From NCBI RefSeq assembly GCF_010671605.1, contig NZ_JAABOO010000002.1:744001-808000 (forward strand): a DNA stretch of 64,000 nucleotides. The letters are read 5' to 3'. A model generated the notes under the pieces. The model did no database searches. It was given only the letters and a program-made list of their open reading frames with translations, and was not told the origin of the DNA. Positions 61,353 through 64,000 of the stretch are shown here, in pieces (the stretch's first letter is position 1; every line of letters begins with the position of its first letter). Position numbers and translations under genes: made by a program. The DNA is from Leptobacterium flavescens. GTDB taxonomy: Bacteria; Bacteroidota; Bacteroidia; Flavobacteriales; Flavobacteriaceae.

Positions 61353-61364
61353 ACTCTTCAAAAA

Positions 61365-64000
61365 TTGAGCCATAGTTATACAAAAATAGGATTTAAAGCT
61401 TTGCAAGCAAAACAACCTTACATACTTTTAATCGTTATTTTTTTTCTTTGCAGCTTATCGTTATTCGCACAGGAACCTCCTGTAAAAAAACCTCTGAATA
61501 TCCCTGCAAAAAAAGATTCAACGGTAACCCGTCCGGTCAAAGATTCTTTGCTAGTCAAGCCTTTGGATACCGTTAAAACAGATACGACAAAGACCGATAG
61601 CCTAAACAGGAAAAAACCTCTTCTCCTCGATCAGATCAAACGTAATGCCAAAGATTACGAGAGGATCAGTCAGAAAGACAAAAAGATCTATCTCTACAAC
61701 GAAGCGGAAGTTTATTATCAGGATACAGAATTAAAGGCAGGGATCATTGTCATAGATTATATAAAGAATGAAGTTTATGCAGGCCGGATAAAGGACTCTG
61801 CAGGGAATTACACACAGCGCCCTTATTTTAAACAGGGGAACAATGTAGTTGAACCAGATTCCATCCGTTTTAATTTCGATACCGAAAAAGCGCTGATCTG
61901 GAACTCAAAATCCGAACAATCTGTCGGAGGTTTGAGCGGTGTGAGCAGCGGAGGCGGAATTACGGTCAAAGCAGAAGTAACCAAAAAAGAGAATGATTCG
62001 GTCTACTATCTGTATGAAGGAAAGCTTACCACTTCTGAGAATATAGATGATCCGGAATATTATATCCGGGTGAGAAAAGGGAAATTTGTACCCAAAAAGA
62101 AGGTAATTGCAGGTTTCAGTAATATGTACATCGCCGATGTACCTACACCCATTGCAGTTCCTTTTGCATATTTTCCCTTAACCCAGAGCAGGACTTCGGG
62201 ATTTATTTTCCCGACCTTCTCACAGTCTAATGAAAGAGGGTTCTTCCTCCAGAACGGGGGATATTATTTTGCGATCAGTGATTATTTTGACCTGGCTCTT
62301 ACCGGGGATTATTTTACCAACGGAAGTTTCGGGGTACGTGCAGAGAGTACTTATGCACTTCGTTATCGTTTTACCGGAGGGTTGAGTTTCCGCTTCGAGA
62401 ACAATATTACAAGTCAGCGTGGTTTCTCCGATTTCACCCAGCAACGTGTTTTTAATTTAAGATGGAGGCATACGCAGGATCCGAAAGCCAATCCGAATTC
62501 CAGATTCTCTGCTTCGGTAAACGTTGGTAGTAGTCAGTTCTTCAGACAATCCCTGAACCAGCTGAACAACACGGGAGACTTTTTACAGAACACTCTGAGT
62601 TCATCTATTTCATACACCAAGACCTTTCCTGCCTATCCGGCAGTGAACATAAGCCTTACGGCCACGCACAACCAGAATACGAATACAGAGATCATTAACC
62701 TGACCCTGCCTACCCTGCAGGCCAGTGTGGAGAGGATCTTTCCGTTTGCACCTAAAGACAAACCCAAGAAAGGGCTTCTTCAAAATATTAACTTTCAGTA
62801 CAATTTAAGAGGTGAGAACAGGATACAGACTACAGATTCTCTTTTTCTGACCAGTCAGATGTTTGACGATGCAGAGATCGGTGCAAGACACTCTATTCCT
62901 ATCAACACCAATTTTAAGGTAGCCAAATATCTCAGTGTAAGTCTTAATGCCAATTATGACGACACCTGGGTTTTTGAAACGATACGAAGAAGGGATTTCG
63001 ATGCTGCTCTGGGTGAAGCCCCCATTGATACTATTGCCGGTTTTGACCGTTTTGCACAATATAGTTTAGGAGCCAGTTTGGGAACAACTCTCTATGGGAC
63101 TTTTAACTTTGGAGAGGATAAAAAAATACAGGCTATTCGTCATGTAATGAGGCCGTCGATCTCCTGGGGATACACTCCACCTTCGGATCGGTTATTTGAC
63201 GAGTACATTGATGAAAACGGCGAAGTTCAGCAGTTTACCCGTTTTGAAAACAGTATTCTCGGAAGGCCCAGTCTCGGGAGTGCCAACAATATAGGTATTA
63301 ACATCAGTAATACCCTGGAAGCAAAGGTCCGGAGCCGGGATACGACAGAAACCGAACCTAAAAAGATATCGCTCCTAAGCAGTTTGAATTTTAACACCGC
63401 TTATAATCTCGAAGCCGATTCCTTAAGATGGAGCCCGCTGAGGGTTACCGGAGGTACCAGGATCCTGGACAACAAGATGAGTATAAACTTCGGAGCTACA
63501 CTGGACCCCTATGCCATTGACAATAGCGGAAGAAGGATAAACACCTTTAATATAGACAACGGGGGAAGCTTATTCAGGCTCACGAATGCCAATGCTACAT
63601 TGAGTTATTCCCTCTCCAATAAGACCTTCCAGAGAAAAAAGAGAGGCGCAGAAGATGATGACAGTGGTAAATCTGTGGAGGAAGATGTAGATGATGCCTT
63701 TTTTGAGAGCGGTTTTGCCATTGGGCGGAACCAGCGGAGTTCCTTTGATGAAGATGATGACAGAGATCGGGAAAGGTCAGACAACACCCCCTATAACAGT
63801 GCCATTCCCTGGGATCTGCGGATCGGTTACAGCTTTGGATACAACAATTCTAACCGGCAAAATCAGGTTACCAATAACTCCATTCAGTTTAGCGGGAACG
63901 TAGAGCTCTCTCAGAAATGGAGGGTGCGGTTTTCTTCGAGTTATGATATTCTGGGGAAAGGATTCGGTTTTACCAATCTCGGATTTGAAAGGGATCTGGA
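61365..64000 (+). CDS. lptD: LPS-assembly protein LptD (3' end outside window)
   Basis: An open frame of more than 875 codons that runs through the right edge. No in-frame ATG precedes the signal peptide; the likely start is TTG 61365 (a TTG at 61401 is the alternative). The signal ends near SLFAQ. An OstA-like periplasmic domain (about 85-230: IYLYNEAEVYYQDTELKAGIIVIDY, IADVPTPIAVPFAYFPL) leads to a large outer-membrane barrel with alternating strands (FGVRAESTYALRYRFTGGLSFRF). LptD inserts LPS into the outer leaflet. An acidic segment (about 768-805, AEDDDSGKSVEEDVDD and DEDDDRDRE) interrupts the barrel. Confidence 0.93.
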   Translation, partial: MSHSYTKIGFKALQAKQPYILLIVIFFLCSLSLFAQEPPVKKPLNIPAKKDSTVTRPVKDSLLVKPLDTVKTDTTKTDSLNRKKPLLLDQIKRNAKDYERISQKDKKIYLYNEAEVYYQDTELKAGIIVIDYIKNEVYAGRIKDSAGNYTQRPYFKQGNNVVEPDSIRFNFDTEKALIWNSKSEQSVGGLSGVSSGGGITVKAEVTKKENDSVYYLYEGKLTTSENIDDPEYYIRVRKGKFVPKKKVIAGFSNMYIADVPTPIAVPFAYFPLTQSRTSGFIFPTFSQSNERGFFLQNGGYYFAISDYFDLALTGDYFTNGSFGVRAESTYALRYRFTGGLSFRFENNITSQRGFSDFTQQRVFNLRWRHTQDPKANPNSRFSASVNVGSSQFFRQSLNQLNNTGDFLQNTLSSSISYTKTFPAYPAVNISLTATHNQNTNTEIINLTLPTLQASVERIFPFAPKDKPKKGLLQNINFQYNLRGENRIQTTDSLFLTSQMFDDAEIGARHSIPINTNFKVAKYLSVSLNANYDDTWVFETIRRRDFDAALGEAPIDTIAGFDRFAQYSLGASLGTTLYGTFNFGEDKKIQAIRHVMRPSISWGYTPPSDRLFDEYIDENGEVQQFTRFENSILGRPSLGSANNIGINISNTLEAKVRSRDTTETEPKKISLLSSLNFNTAYNLEADSLRWSPLRVTGGTRILDNKMSINFGATLDPYAIDNSGRRINTFNIDNGGSLFRLTNANATLSYSLSNKTFQRKKRGAEDDDSGKSVEEDVDDAFFESGFAIGRNQRSSFDEDDDRDRERSDNTPYNSAIPWDLRIGYSFGYNNSNRQNQVTNNSIQFSGNVELSQKWRVRFSSSYDILGKGFGFTNLGFERDL

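Noticed and set aside
61365-64000. Possibility that the right-hand 2.6 kb is non-coding or a broken gene
   Set aside because: One frame (codon positions divisible by 3) stays open where I translated it, from the signal peptide into the barrel and again at the window edge, with LptD features throughout; it lacks only an ATG and an in-window stop.

Overview
The window comes from a member of the Flavobacteriaceae (Bacteroidota). The evidence is T9SS-type C-terminal sorting domains, promoter boxes of the TAnnTTTG type with little Shine-Dalgarno signal, a BshA (bacillithiol) gene, S9 and GH3/beta-lactamase proteins typical of the phylum, and AT-rich intergenic DNA. No tRNA, rRNA, CRISPR array, transposase or phage gene was seen.

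Layout. 1-9.8 kb holds ordinary accessory and housekeeping genes: a GAF-cyclase cut by the left edge, a VOC protein, a WYL regulator, an SRPBCC protein, a lipoprotein serine hydrolase divergent from a ToxR-like regulator, a tandem UspA protein, DeoD and an S9 peptidase. 9.9-44.9 kb is a large Wzx/Wzy-type capsule or exopolysaccharide locus. A PHP tyrosine phosphatase converges on a minus-strand operon (aminotransferase, 4,6-dehydratase, Wza-like, Wzc-like kinase). A long plus-strand block follows (four uronate and epimerase genes, TTG-started Wzx, QueC-like PP-loop protein, pyruvyltransferase, two GT4, MBOAT plus SGNH partner, EpsG-like Wzy, GT2, AsnB-like amidotransferase). Next come a minus-strand beta-helix lipoprotein, a second plus operon (GT4, initiating sugar transferase, GT2, ATP-grasp, HAD) and three minus-strand ATP-grasp genes. 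45.1-51 kb encodes secreted matrix proteins: a small secreted protein, a T9SS tyrosinase, a five-repeat FN3 protein and a single-FN3 T9SS protein. 51.2-64 kb is housekeeping: a PrcB-like lipoprotein, BshA, GH3/beta-lactamase, a HdrB/HdrC-like redox pair, an MCE protein, an amidase and, divergently, LptD, which runs off the right edge.

How it fits together. The nucleotide-sugar genes predict UDP-GlcA, UDP-GalA, UDP-GlcNAcA, UDP-GalNAcA and a 4-amino-sugar, so the polymer should be rich in carboxylates. The same locus carries an unusual set of carboxylate-activating enzymes: four ATP-grasp proteins of three types, a QueC-like PP-loop protein and an AsnB-like amidotransferase. I infer that uronic acids are amidated or decorated with amino acids, alongside O-acylation and pyruvylation.

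The most novel signal is non-coding. Three minus-strand transcription units (the Wza/Wzc operon, the FN3-tyrosinase operon and the single-FN3 gene) share one upstream module: a CGGTT box exactly 62 nt from a TAnnTTT(G/A) box, then a structured leader with a core identical over 19 nt in two copies. The sequence around the module is otherwise unrelated. This suggests common control of capsule export and secreted matrix proteins.
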